A stretch of 64,000 nucleotides of DNA from Xylocopa sonorina (lineage: Eukaryota; Arthropoda; Insecta; Hymenoptera; Apidae): contig NC_135206.1 in NCBI RefSeq assembly GCF_050948175.1, positions 1,689,170 through 1,753,169 of the forward strand. The letters are read 5' to 3'. Numbering within the stretch: the stretch's first letter is position 1; every line of letters starts with the position of its first letter. Under the pieces are notes generated by a model that did no database searches, had not been told where the DNA came from, and saw nothing but the letters and a program-made list of their open reading frames with translations. Made by a program: the position numbers and the translations under genes. Shown piece by piece: positions 45,701 to 58,784 of this stretch.

Positions 45701-48700
45701 CGATTTTTTCAATCAATATGCAATCATTTTCGTGCAAAATTAATACAGGGGTACTCGTTAGTAATGTGCCTTCCTTAGGTAGCGGTTGGGTAATATTAGG
45801 GTCAGAAAAATCCCATTTTACGTCCCACTCTCTAACCAATTAGATTTCCAAATTATTCATTCCTGTTGTAAATATCAAATTAAGTTTTTTAGTTGATTGT
45901 AAAATTTAATCTTTTAAATTGTTCATGTTTATAATACATAATTTTAATGCTGAAAAATAACAGTCTTTAATTATTTAACCTTCTGCAAAAGAACCACTAT
46001 AATTTATTACCGTTTGCGTCTTGAATAGTCACTTCAGTATGGCAAAAAAGTATTTTTTAGTCCCTACGAACCGTTTCGGTCAGAAGTATTCAGAGCTCTA
46101 AGGGTTAATTAACAACATTAACGATTATCTGTACCTGTAAATCAGCATGGACAACAATACCACGGATGCTAGCAGCACCACCAACACAGCAACTGCAGTC
46201 ACCAAGCCATAATACTCGTTTGGTGTTATACAAACGTTCTCCATAATGGTGGTCTGCCGTTCGACCACTGTTTCATCATCGATGTTCATTCTCGAGTCCA
46301 AAACCTGCGATGAGAAACTTGTTTAGTCTCAAGGCATTTTACTTTATTCTTGATTGTGTACTCATGATTAATATGTATATAATTAATATTGAAGTATGTA
46401 TTGGATTGAGATATGTATGAGGTTTTATTTAATATGAGATTTGTATTGGATTGAGATATGTATAAGATTTTTTTTAATATGATATATGTATTGGATTAAT
46501 ATGTATATAAAAGAAATGATACTGTTGGGTGAATTGGTTGGGCTTCAGAGATTTAGAGAAAGGCAACTTCAAAGATTATTATTTTTATCTCACAGTGTTC
46601 TAAGTTTATAATACTAATGTGAAGTTAAAACTCTGAGATCTGAAGTTTTGAGCTCTCAAGCTTTAAGAGTTGAGGTTATGAGACTTAAAGTTTTGAGTTT
46701 TGAAGCTCTTAGATCCGAAGCTCAGAACTCTGAAGCTTTGAGAGTTGAAGCCTTGTGAGTTAAAGTTCTGAACTCTGAAGCTCTGAGATTTGAAGTTCCA
46801 AGCTTTGAAGCTTTGAGAGTTGAAGCTCTGAGAGTTGATATGTTGAGCTTTGAAGTTCTAAGAGTTGAAGTTAAAAACTCTGGAGTTCAGAGCTCTGAAG
46901 CTCTAAGAGTTGAAGCTCAAAACTCTAAAGCTCTAAGAGTTGAAGTTAAGAACTCTGGAGTTCAGTGCTCTGAAGCTCTGAGAGTTGAAGCTCAAAACTC
47001 TAAAGCTCTGAGAGTTGAAGCTCAGAACTCTGAAGTTCTGAGAGTTGAAGCTCAGAACTCTGAAGTTCTGAAAGTTGAAGCTCAGAACTCTGTAGTTCTG
47101 AAAGTTGAAGCTTAGAACTCTGAAGTTCTGAAAATTGAAGTTCTTACTTTGAAACTTTGAGAGTTGAAGCTCTGAGATCTGAGGCTCTAAGCTCTGAAGC
47201 CTTTAGAGTTGAAGCTCTGAGATCTGAAATTTTGAGCTTTGAAGCTTTGAGAATTAAAGTTTTGAGCTCTAGAGGTTTGAGAGTTGAAGCTTTTAGGTCT
47301 GACTCTCAGAGTTCTGAAGCTTTGTGAGTTAAAGTTCTGAGCTTTGAAGCTCTTAGCGCCTAAGCTTTGAGATCTGAAGTTCTAAGCTTTGAAGCTTTGA
47401 GAATTGAAGTTCTGAGCTCTGAGCATTAAAGCTTTGAGAATTGAAGTTCTGAGCTCTGAGCATTAAAGCTTTGAGAATTGAAGTTCTGAGCTCTGAGCAT
47501 TAAAGCTTTGAGAATTGAAGTTCTGAGTTCTGAAGCTCTGAGCATTGAAGCTTTGAGAGTTGAAGCTCTCAGAGTTGATGTTTTGAGCTTTGAAGTTAAG
47601 AACTCTGAAGTTCTGAACTTTGAAGCCTCTGAGAGTTGAAGCTCAGAACTATGAAGTTCTGAAAGTTGAAGGTCTGAAAGTTGAAGTTCTGAAAGTTGAA
47701 GTTCTGAAAGTTGAAGTTCTGAACTTTGAACTCTGGGAGTTAAAGCTTTGAGATCTGAAGTTTTGAGGTTTATAGCTTTGAGAGTTGAAGCCCTGAGATG
47801 GCAGACTAAGTTTAAACTCTGTAATCGCTAATCAATGCTAAAGGAAGTCCCCTCAGAAGGGACATCCGAGTGTAAATGATTAAATTGCAAACGCAAATCC
47901 TTATTCCACCGTAACTTGTGAGGAACGCTTCTACTTCCTCACAAACGCCATCTATTTGTATACAAATAATGTACAGAACGTTGCAAATCCAGTGGTAAGA
48001 AAACCAGGAATCTGGAATCGTGTCTAGATAAATCTTTAATCATTAATCAAAACTAATGAAATATAACTTTATAGAAAAATTACCCCAATGGAACTTGGAT
48101 CTTTGGTTTACTTTTAACTTGTGTCTAGATATATCTTTAATAATTACAAAACTAACTTTATAGAAAAATTACCTCAATGTGATTACCCCAATGGAACTTG
48201 GATCTCTGGTCTACTTTTGTCTTCTTGAATCGTGTATAAATAAATCTTTAATAATTACAAAACTAAAGAAATATAACTTTATAGAAAGATTACCCCAATG
48301 GAACTTGGATCTTTGGTATACTTTTATCTTCTTGAATCGTGTACAAATAAATCTTTAATAATTACAAAACTAACATTATAGAAAAATTATCTGAATGGGA
48401 CTTGGATCTCTGGTCTACTTTTGTCTTCTTAAATAGTCTAGATAAATCTTTAATAATTACAAATCTAACGAAATATAACTTTATAGAAAGATTATCCCAA
48501 TGGAATTTGGATCTTTGGTCTACTTTTATCTTCTTAAATCGTGTCTAGATAAATCTTTAATTACAAAAGTAACATTATAGAAAAATTACCTGAATGGAAC
48601 TTGGATCTCTGGCCTACTTTTATCTTCTTAAATCGTGCACAGATAATTTCGAAACTAACTTTATAGAAAAATTACCGCAATGGAATTTGAATCTTCTTAA

Positions 48701-51700
48701 ATCGTGCATAGATAAATCTTTAATAATTACGAAACTAACTTTTTATAAAAATTACCTCAATCATTTCTCTCACGTGTTCCTCTTCTTCTTCTTCTTCCTT
48801 CTTCTTGTCTCCATCCTCCCTTCCTCCTCCTCCTTCTTCCTCCTCCTCCTCTTCTTCCTCTTCTTCCTCTACAGCGTTCTTCTTTTTACTTTCAAGGATA
48901 GTCGAATTAAACACGAGAGTCGTGTCGTTCGTATTATCTTTCACCATTGCGTCGACATCGTTGTTCTCATCGTCTGTGTCGTTTCTCGACGCGTCCCTTC
49001 GTCGTCTTCCAAAGGACGGCTCGCTTCTTCCGGTCCCGCCAGAGCAGTAAGCAGGCTGGCAGCCGTCTCGACACGTTCGCACAGTGGCTTCGAAGACGAG
49101 GAAGTTCGATTCTGGGATCTTGAACGCGTTGAAACGCGCCTCGAGGCTGTCGCCCTCTCGCAAACGATCCAATCCGGGGAACACGTAGTTGTCCACTGGA
49201 CAGCTGTTCAAGAACGTTAGATCGACATTAGAAAATTAGCCCTTTGCACTCTGCAAACATGGATATCGTAATTCTTAGCATATCACTCGAATGTCCCCTC
49301 TCAGGCGACATTCTAGTTTATTAATGCTAGTAATAGCATTGCTTAAGTTAATAATAATAAAATTATTATTCAAGGTTATTAACTTTTTGAGACATCCACG
49401 TTTCTTTGAAGTTTCTCCTTGAAATGGCACAAGAAATTAAATCAAAATACCGTAAATTTGCTAAGATGTATACAAGAAATGTCAGCGGGTTTTGTGTCAG
49501 ACGAGAACGTGAGAGAACTTCTGAGAAGACGGTTCGAGCACTTCTGAGCGCCATTTGAAAAGAGCGATAAGAGGAGTTTGTAGCACGTACTTATAATTAT
49601 AAATAAACAAGTCTAAATCTGGAGGAAAGGATTTCCAAAGCTGAGCTCAGTCTAGTTTGAAGCTTCGAGCAGTACACATAGATCTAACGAGTGAGAAAAT
49701 CGGAAAAGTGATTCTTTTCTTAGTGAACAAATTGTTTGGTAAAAGCTATTTTGGTAAATATCATCTTGTGAGTTAGTAATAACAATTAGAAATTTTCAAC
49801 CCATATATTTATTCATATTTTTTATTAGAATGGCAATAGAATGGCAAAGCGTCCAACCACGAGTGAGTCTCATGACACAAATAGTAGTGAATGAGCTGCA
49901 GATAGACCTCTATACAGACATGCTAGAAAGATTAACTGTAGAACAAAACGACAGCAGTGATAGTGATTTCGTTCCACCAAGAAGGCGACGAAGAGTTCGC
50001 ATAGATGGTGACAGCGATAAAAGTAGTGTGGCAACCAGCAGACGGAAGTCACATAGGGTGACATCTAGACTAAGTTAGAATAAGTAAACTAGAGTAAAAT
50101 AACTTAAGGATAGTTTTTAAGATAGCATAGTATTAGAATAAGAAAAAATCTAGTCCTTAGCTAATAACTCTAGAATAAGATAGTTGGTAGCACTTAGTCT
50201 AAGAACCATGTAAGAAAAAATATGAAAAGCAGCGTTCTATTCCGTTTGGAGCCTCAGGGGTGTGTAGACGTAACGTAAAAACAAATAAAAGTAGTTCTCG
50301 CTAAATACACGTGGTTTCCTTGTCATACAAGCTCTCCCACACTCGACGAACCGCCACATTTGGTGCCGAAACCCGTGTTATAAAGAAAAAGAAGAAATAT
50401 GGCTAAGAAAGTAGCAGAAGCAACGCAAGAGATTCAGGCAAGTGAATTTAGGAACGTAAAACTACCTACATTTTGGAAGGAAGAACCGCGACTATGGTTT
50501 ACCATGCTAGAGCGGGAATTTGCCGCATACAATATAAAAGCGGACGCGGTAAAGAGTTCAGCGGTAGTGAGGAACCTGGATCAGGCTACAATGAAAATCA
50601 TATTAGACGTGATAGAAGCACCCCCGGAACAATCAACGTACGAGGACATCAAGCAGGCTCTGATAGAGCGGATGGCCAGGTCGGAAGAAGCCAATCTACG
50701 GAAACTCCTCTCTGGCATAGAGCTAGGAAATAGGAAGCCATCGGAGCTGTTAAGGGAAATGAAACAGCTAGCCGGGAAAAGCGTAACAGAGAGCGCAATG
50801 CGGACCATGTGGATACAGCGATTACCCACAAGGACACAAGAAATTCTAGCTTTGTTAGAAGAGACTCCGCTGGAAAAGATGGCGAAAATCGCTGACAAAT
50901 TAAGAGAATGGTCGGAGCCACCACAAGTGGCCGCCATTTCCGACGCCACGCAACCCCGGAAGGAAGCTACCCCCAGCGCGCAAGATGGCGACCTCGCCGC
51001 CATTACAAAACGTTTGGCGCGGATCGAGACTCAATTAGCGAGACGACACCGCAGCCCACAGCGATACGAGCACGCACGGCGATGGTACAGGCAGAGAAGC
51101 AACTCCAGGTCACAGGAGAGGAAAAATGGTTTTTGTTATTACCATAATAGATTCAAAGGAAATAGCAATAGATGCCGACCGCCCTGCACATGGACCGCGC
51201 CGGACAAAAGGACTCCGGAAAACTAAGAGCCGCGTCACGAGCAGAGGCAATCGAGGACGCGCCCCGGAAGCATCGCCTCAATATCAGGGACATGCGAACA
51301 GGCATAGAATACTTAATAGATACGGGCGCAGATGTTTCCGTGGTGCCACGGTCTCTGGAAGGTAAGAACCTGGAGGTAGGCGCACCGAAATTATATACCG
51401 CGAACGGGCAACAAATTAATACATACGGTACAAAATTAATCGGGCTCAATCTAGGCTTACGTCGCGAATTCTCCTGGCGGTTTATCATAGCGGACGTATC
51501 TAGACCGATAATAGGCGCAGATTTCCTCCACTTTTTCAATTTAATCGTAGATTTAAGACATAAAAGACTATTGGACGGAAATACGTTAATATATAAAAGC
51601 ACGACAGTAAGTAAAGACATAGACATGCCGACAGTCACGACAATAGACATAAACAGCGAATTCAAGGACTTACTAACAGAGTTCAAAGACGTGACAAACC

Positions 51701-54700
51701 CAACCGCCAGGAAGAACATTCAATACTCAATCGAACATCAAATCCAGACCACAGGCCCTCCAATAGCAGAGAGGGCACGCCGCCTACCTCCAGAAAAGCT
51801 AAAGCTGGCTCGGGCAGAATTTGAACAGATGATAAGGGAAAACATTTGTCGCCCATCAAAGAGCCAATGGGCCAGTCCTCTCCACATGGTACCCAAGAAA
51901 ACGGGTGGTTGGAGACCATGTGGAGATTATCGCAGGCTGAATGGTATCACCAAACCAGATAAGTACCCAGTGCCACACATCCATGATGTGGCACATCAAT
52001 TTGATGGATGTCGGGTATTCTCAGTCTTAGATCTGCACAGAGCATATCATCAAATCCCCATGGCGGAGCCCGACATCCCTAAAACTGCTGTAATAACACC
52101 ATTTGGGTTATTCGAGTTTCTGGTTATGCCATTCGGTCTGTGTAACGCAGCCCAAACATTCCAGAGGCTCATGGACTCCATATTGAGGGGATTAGACTTT
52201 TGTTACTGCTACGTAGATGACATCATTGTAGCATCCCCCGATATGGAGTCACACCAGAAGCACCTGCGCACCGTCCTACAGAAACTATCAGAAAACGGAA
52301 TAAAAATAAATACAGAAAAATGCGTTTTTGCGAAACAGAAAGTGCAATATTTAGGTTATCTGGTTACAGAGACAGGTATTTCACCAATCAAGGAGAGGAT
52401 AACCGCCTTACAGGAATATCCAAAACCCAAAACAATAAGCGAACTTCGGCGTTTCTTGGGAATTTTAGGTTTTTATAGAAGATTCCTCCCAAGGGCAGCG
52501 CATTGGCTTGCCCCATTGAACAACCTCACAAAAGGGGCTAAGAAAAAAGACAAGGGGCTGGTAAGTTGGGACGAGGAGTCAAACCACGCTTTTGACGAAG
52601 CGAAGAAGCAAATTGCAGCAGCTGCGCTCCTCTGTCATCCAAGAGAGAATGCGCCACTAGCTCTTCGTACAGACGCCTCTGATGTAGCAATCGGAGCCGT
52701 TTTGGAACAACTGCACCAAGGTAAGTGGGAACCACTCGGTTTCTTCTCTAGGAAATTAGAAAAGGCCCAGACAAGGTACAGTGTGTACGATAGAGAGCTT
52801 TTGGCCATCTACAAAAGTCTCAAATTCTTTAGACATTTTGTAGAAGGCAGGGAATTGCTTATCCAAACGGATCACAAGCCTTTGGTATATGCATTCCTGC
52901 AAAAAGCTGACAAAGCCAGCCCGCGACAGTTGAGACAATTAGATTATATCAGCCAATTTTCTACAAAAATTAGATACATAGAAGGAAAAGATAATACTAT
53001 AGCAGACGCATTTTCGAGAATAGAGCCCATCGAAATGCCTGTCATTATCTTGACAGACGAGTTAGTGACAGCGCAGAAAAACGATGAAGAGCTGGAGAAA
53101 ATATTAACAGAAAACTCCAACAGGTGGAACTTCCAAAAGAAATTTTTGGACAGTTCAGATAAATACCTATTTGGAGACATGTTAAAAGGTAGATTCAGGC
53201 CATATGTGCAACAAATAATAAGAAGACAGATCTTCAATAAAGTACACGGCCTATCACATCCTAGTGGAAGAGTAACTAGGAAGTTGATAAGCAAAAGCTT
53301 TGTCTGGCCGTTTATGAATAGAGATGTCACCGAGTGGGCTCGCACTTGCCTTGCTTGTCAGCATGGCAAGATAAATCTTCACAACAAGCCAGCCCCGGAG
53401 AAAATAGTAGTACCACAGGGTCGGTTCGAACACATACATGTAGACATCATCGGACCACTACCAACAGTAAATAATTACAGGTACTGCCTAACAATAATAG
53501 ATAGGTTCTCCAGGTGGCCAGAAGCAGTGCCGCTCACAGACATCTCTGCAGAAAAAGTCGCAAACGCGTTATATTCAGGGTGGATAGCTAGGTTCGGAGC
53601 TCCAGCAACTGTGACCACAGATCAAGGACCACAGTTTGAGTCACAACTATTTAAGATGTTGACCACAATAGTAGGAGCAGAAAAAACCCGAACCACTGGT
53701 TATCACCCGCAGTCAAATGGTATCATTGAGAGATGGCATCGCACACTTAAAACTTCAATAATGTGTCATCAGAACAAAAACTGGGTCGAGATTCTACCCA
53801 CAGTATTGCTGGGACTCCGAACCAGTTACAAAGAAGACATCAAGGCCTCAGCTGCAGAGATGGTGTACGGTACAGCCTTACGGTTACCTGGAGAATTCTT
53901 CACAAACACCGAAGACTCTACAGATACACACCATTTCCTAAATAAATTTCGAGAACACATCAGACATATTAAGCCACAACCAATAGCACACCACAGTAAA
54001 CACAGAACATTCGTACACAAGACATTACACACATGTACACATGTATTTGTCCGGATCGACTCCACCAAGAAGCCATTGGAGCCGCCGTATGAAGGACCCT
54101 TCGAGATAATAGAACGAACATCAGACAAGGTCTACAAAATTAACCACAATGGAAGATTAGTAAATATTTCTACAGAACGGTTAAAACCAGCGTTCCAGGA
54201 GCACGAACAAAGCCAAGAAACTCAAGGAACGCCGAAAACATACATTAATAAAAAGACAGTTAGATTCGCGAGCCTGTAAACAAGCTCACTCGGAGGGGAG
54301 TGATGTGGCAACCAGCAGACGGAAGTCACATAGGGTGACATCTAGACTAAGTTAGAATAAGTAAACTAGAGTAGAATAGCTTAAGGGTAGTTTTAAGATA
54401 GTATAGTATTAGAATAAGAAAAAATCTAGTCCTTAGCTAATAACTCTAGAATAAGATAGTTGGTAACACTTAGTCTAAGAACCATGTAAGAAAAAATATG
54501 AAAAGCAGCGTCCTATTCCTTTTGGAACCTCAGGGGTATGCAGACGCAACACAGGACGAACAGAAAGTAGTTCTCGTGAAATACACGTGGTTTTCAATTC
54601 GTACAAGCTCTCCCACATTCAACGAACCGCCACAGTAGTACAGAAGAAAACACACGGCAACATGACAACGTATCGTCAAGTGAAGAGTGAATATAAATAT

Positions 54701-57700
54701 AAAGAATAAATTTTGATTTACACGAAGAAATAGCCGGACCACAAGTACTGAGTAACATAAAAGAGCCCATAGACTATTTTACATTATATTTTACTGAAGA
54801 ATTGGTAGACAATATAATAAAAGAAACAAACAATTATGCCAAAAGAAGAAATTAGAAACAAACAGTTTCCACAAAAGTCAACTTGGCACAAGTGGTACGA
54901 TATCACCAAAGAAAAATTTTTAGCATTCAGGAATACTGGTCTACTGCTGACAATAGTAGAATCCCTTTTTTTCCGGAAACATTTACCAGGTTCAGATTCG
55001 TGCAGATATTTTGGATGTTACATTTGAAGAAACCCACGCAAGGAAATACAACGATGAGAATGCGTATTCCAAAAGTCAGCAATTATTTAGAATATATAGA
55101 TGGAAAATTTAGGCAATATTTCATAGCATATGAAGCAGTCGCTGTGGATGAATCGATTGTAAAATTCAAAGGCAGAATATCATTCATCACCTATAATCCG
55201 AACAAGCCAACAAAGCGGGGTATTTTCACAATAATTCCATACTATGGCAGCATAACTTCCAGTAAGGACAAAAAGGCAAAGCAGGATCTTCCAGTAAGCA
55301 CAAGGATTCCGCTACATTTGTGTAAGAAATTATTAGACAGAGTTCCTGATGCAAAAGGATACCATATGTTCAATGTTAAAGATAATAAATGATGGAATAT
55401 ATTATTTTCATGAACTCTTTCTTCACCACAAATCTTTTTTCATTGTTACCACACGAGATACCATTTAAATCTTTTAATTGTAACGATCAAGAACAGAATT
55501 GTAAAGTCTATGGAAAATTTCACTGAACATCTCAGCGCTTCAAATAATAAATACTATAAAATAGAATTTCTAAAAACCAATGAATAAAAGTAATAAATAA
55601 AAATAATGGTAAAAAGTGAAACCAATAAGTGATCAAGCGAGATACCAATTTCGTTCACTGTTCATACAGAATAAATTATTAGAAATTATTAGACAGAGTT
55701 CCTGATGCAAAAGGATACCATATGTTCACCGACAGGTACTATACGAGTATCCTTTTAGCGGAAGAATTGCGAAAGATGAATTGTCATCTGACTGGCACTA
55801 TAAAAACTAATCGAAAATAAAAAAAGCAACATTTTCAACAAATAAAACAGTTGCATACAGGAAAAATAATACTACGCTTCTTGCGTGGAAAGATAAAAGA
55901 ATTATTACCATGCTCACGAATTATTATAACACTCAATTACAATCTACCCACAGAACATTACGCGGTGGAGATGTAACAGTGAATAAACCTGAAATGATGT
56001 TAGGATATACGGCAAATATGGGTCGTGTGGATCGTGCGAAAGTTGATTGAATCATTGAAATGGTGGAGAAAGTTATTTTTTGGGGGGTTGAAAATGTGTG
56101 TGATAAACTCATAGATAATATATCGTATCTCAAAGCAAACAAATAATGAAACGCCAATGACACAAGTTTGACCACAAGTTTGTCAAAGCACTAATTGACC
56201 AATTGAGGGGCGATTTTCATGCGTCGAGAACGCGTCCATCCACATCTTCTGCGGACAATAAATTACATATTCCCAATGTGGGACAAAGAAAACGAGACTG
56301 TATTGTGTGCTCTAATAGGAAAACACCTGGTGGCAGACGTCAAAGAAATTATTATTGTAAAACATGCACTAATCAGCCTGCAATGCATATTCTTCTGCGG
56401 ACAATAAAGTGGACAACAAATTACATATTCCCAATGTGGGACAAAGAAAACGAGACTGTATTGTGTGCTCTGACAGGAAAACACCTGGTGGCAGGCGTCA
56501 AACAAATTATTATTGTGAAACATGCACTAATCAGCCTGCAATGCATATTGGGGAGTGTTTCAAAATTTATCATACTATACAAAATTGTAAACAATAAAAT
56601 ATTGATTTTTTTTCCAAATATACATTTCTCGATCTCAATTAATTCATATAAGTCCAATATCATTATAATACGTTACTTAGTTCCAAAATTATAATAAATA
56701 GTACGAGGGTCTGTAAATGTTCGAATCAGTACTGATAGAATGTAAATGTTGGGTCGATGCAAAAGGAATAAATGTAAATCATTGCAATTTTAAATTTGGC
56801 GGTCATATATTTTTATTAGAGAAATTTATGAACTAATTTGATGATGCACGATAAGATATACTTGAATAATTTTTATGTATTCTTGTTTTTAGATTATAAT
56901 TAAATATTATAATTAAAAAAATTTATGAATTATAATTCAAATCAAAATGTAGAATATTTAAGATTTTATGAATTTTAATTAATTAAATTATTGAATAATT
57001 ATTTTCAATATTAATTTGAAATAAAATTTAAGAGTAAATTTCAGTAATTATTAAAATTGAAATTAATATTATTTGGTGTACAAATTGCTCATCAATTTCA
57101 TTATAAGTGAAATAAATTGTAACATAGTAAATGTATTGGAAAATGTATTTGGAAATTAAAAATTTTATTTTAATATTAAAATATTTCATTTAAACTGGAA
57201 AGTTTATATGTAATTAAAAATTTTAATTATTTTTATAAATATTATTATAATAATAAATAAAGTTTTATTAAAATGGTAATTATTTTAGTATTAATTGAGA
57301 ATAAATAAATTTATAATATATATAAATTTTGGTTTTCAACTTTTCACTTTGAAGCGGCCATAACTTTTTTTCTACGAAATTTTATTAATTAAAATAAAAA
57401 ATATTAGAATTAGTAGAACGTTGACACACGAGATGTAAGTTTATTTATGCCAGTAGCGTAAAAGTTTGTGGTTCTGGAGGCGATGAAAGCGTTCAAGTCG
57501 TTTTTTGGCATCGTTTTGGTTTTTTAAGTAGTTTCTTGGAGTTTTGAGATTTGAAGCTTTGAGAGTTGAAGCTATGAGATTTGAAGTTTTCACTTCAGAA
57601 GTTCTGAGATCTGAAGCTTTGGGAGTTGAAGTTCTGAGCTTTAAAACTTTTAAAGTTGAAGCTCTGAGAGTTCAGGTTCTGAGCTTTGAAGTTTTGAGAG

Positions 57701-58720
57701 TTGAAGTTCTGGGCTTTAAAACTTTAAAATTTGAAACTGAAACTTTGAGAGTTCAGGCTCTGAGATCTAAAGTTCTGAGCTTTGAAGCTTTGAGATTTGA
57801 AATTCTGAACTTTGAAGCTTTGAGAGTTGAAGTTGTGAGATCTTTAGTTTTCAGTTCTGAAGCTCTAAAATCGGAAGCTTTGGGAGTTGAAGCCCTGAAT
57901 TATGAAGTTTTGAGAGGTGAAGCCCTGAACTTTGAAGCTTTGAGAGTTGAAGCTCTTAATTTTGAAGCTTTGAAAGTTGAAGTTATGAGATCTGAAATTT
58001 TCAGTTCAGTAGCTCTGAAATTTGAAGCTTTGAGAGTTGAAACCCTGAGATCTGAAGTTTTCAGTTTTGAAGCCCTGAACTTTGATGCTTTCAGAGTTGA
58101 AGCTCTAAACTTTGAAGCTTTGAAAGTTGAAGCTATGAGATCTGAAGTTTTCAGTTTTAAAGCTCTGAGATCTGAAGCTTTCAGAGTTAAAGCTCCGAGC
58201 TTTAAAGCTTTTAGAGTTGAACTTATGAGATCTGAAGTTTTCACTTCTGAAGCTCTGAGATCTGAAGTTTTCATTTCTGAAGCTCTGAGATCTGAAGCTT
58301 TGAGAGTTGAAGTTTTGAGTTTTGTAGCTTTGAGAGTTGAAGTTCTGAGCTTCTAAACTTTGATGATCAAATTGAGAGATCAAATTGGTTAAATGTTTAA
58401 AGGAACAGTAAAGTTAATTGAATCCTAAAACGTAGATATTCTTAATAAACTTAAATAGAAATATGTAATATCAATATGTTGCTATTATTAAAATTAATAT
58501 TAATAAAATTGTATATATAGAATAGTATTAACAAAATTAAATTATTAATATTGCTATAAAATATATTGGATAATTCAATCTATGCTGATGAAATTATGAT
58601 ATTAATATGCAATTAGATATTAAACATAGACTGCTATTAATTCCAAAACAGATATTGTTAACAAAATTGAATAGAAATATGTAATAGAAATATATTGCTA
58701 TTAATAAAATTAATAGTAAT

Positions 58721-58784
<64 letters not shown>

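Larger units (their letters stand above)
50027..54634 (+). mobile_element. Structurally complete CsRn1-clade Ty3/gypsy LTR retrotransposon (4608 bp)
   Basis: LTRs 50027-50358 and 54304-54634 with TG...CA ends (TGTGG/CCACA), a 4-bp target duplication GTAG (50023-50026 and 54635-54638), a primer-binding site, gag, an uninterrupted pol and a polypurine tract. The unusual Gag zinc motif (C-x2-H-x9-C-x3-C) is what sets the CsRn1 clade apart from other Ty3/gypsy elements. It lies in a piggyBac transposase gene inside ZP intron 2, antisense to the ZP gene. Confidence 0.9.
54639..56600 (+). pseudogene. piggyBac-like transposase, right part, broken
   Basis: After the LTR element the coding sequence resumes: GPQVLSNIKEPIDYFTLYFT, a stop, then (54883-55392) YWSTADNSRIPFFPETFTRF and RFVQIFWMLHLKK, with the first Asp in VAVDESIVKFKGR. 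An inserted 300-bp repeat interrupts it at 55371. From 55690: MFTDRYYTSILLAEELRKMN (second Asp), then a break. NKPEMMLGYTANMGRVDRA near 55980-56040 holds the third Asp, with R replacing the second G of MGGVD. The C-terminal Cys-rich domain (RDCIVCSNRKTPGGRRQRNY, YCKTC) is present twice. The gene is inactive but all three catalytic positions remain. Confidence 0.75.

Noticed and set aside
46125..46304. Ending the ZP gene at the TAA just after the transmembrane exon
   Set aside because: A CAG|GTACAG donor precedes it, and splicing to 36782 stays in frame and adds the family's DPSEPIYTDPSLFE tail.
48594..49220. 208-residue + strand frame
   Set aside because: Antisense shadow of the ZP exon at 49203-48756; serine runs mirror the glutamate codons.
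50581..51719. Long - strand frames over gag and pol
   Set aside because: Antisense shadows with no domain, overlapping well-supported gag and pol.
57544..58356. 270-residue repetitive protein gene
   Set aside because: It follows from a 15-bp minisatellite with frames open on both strands, no start context, no splice support.
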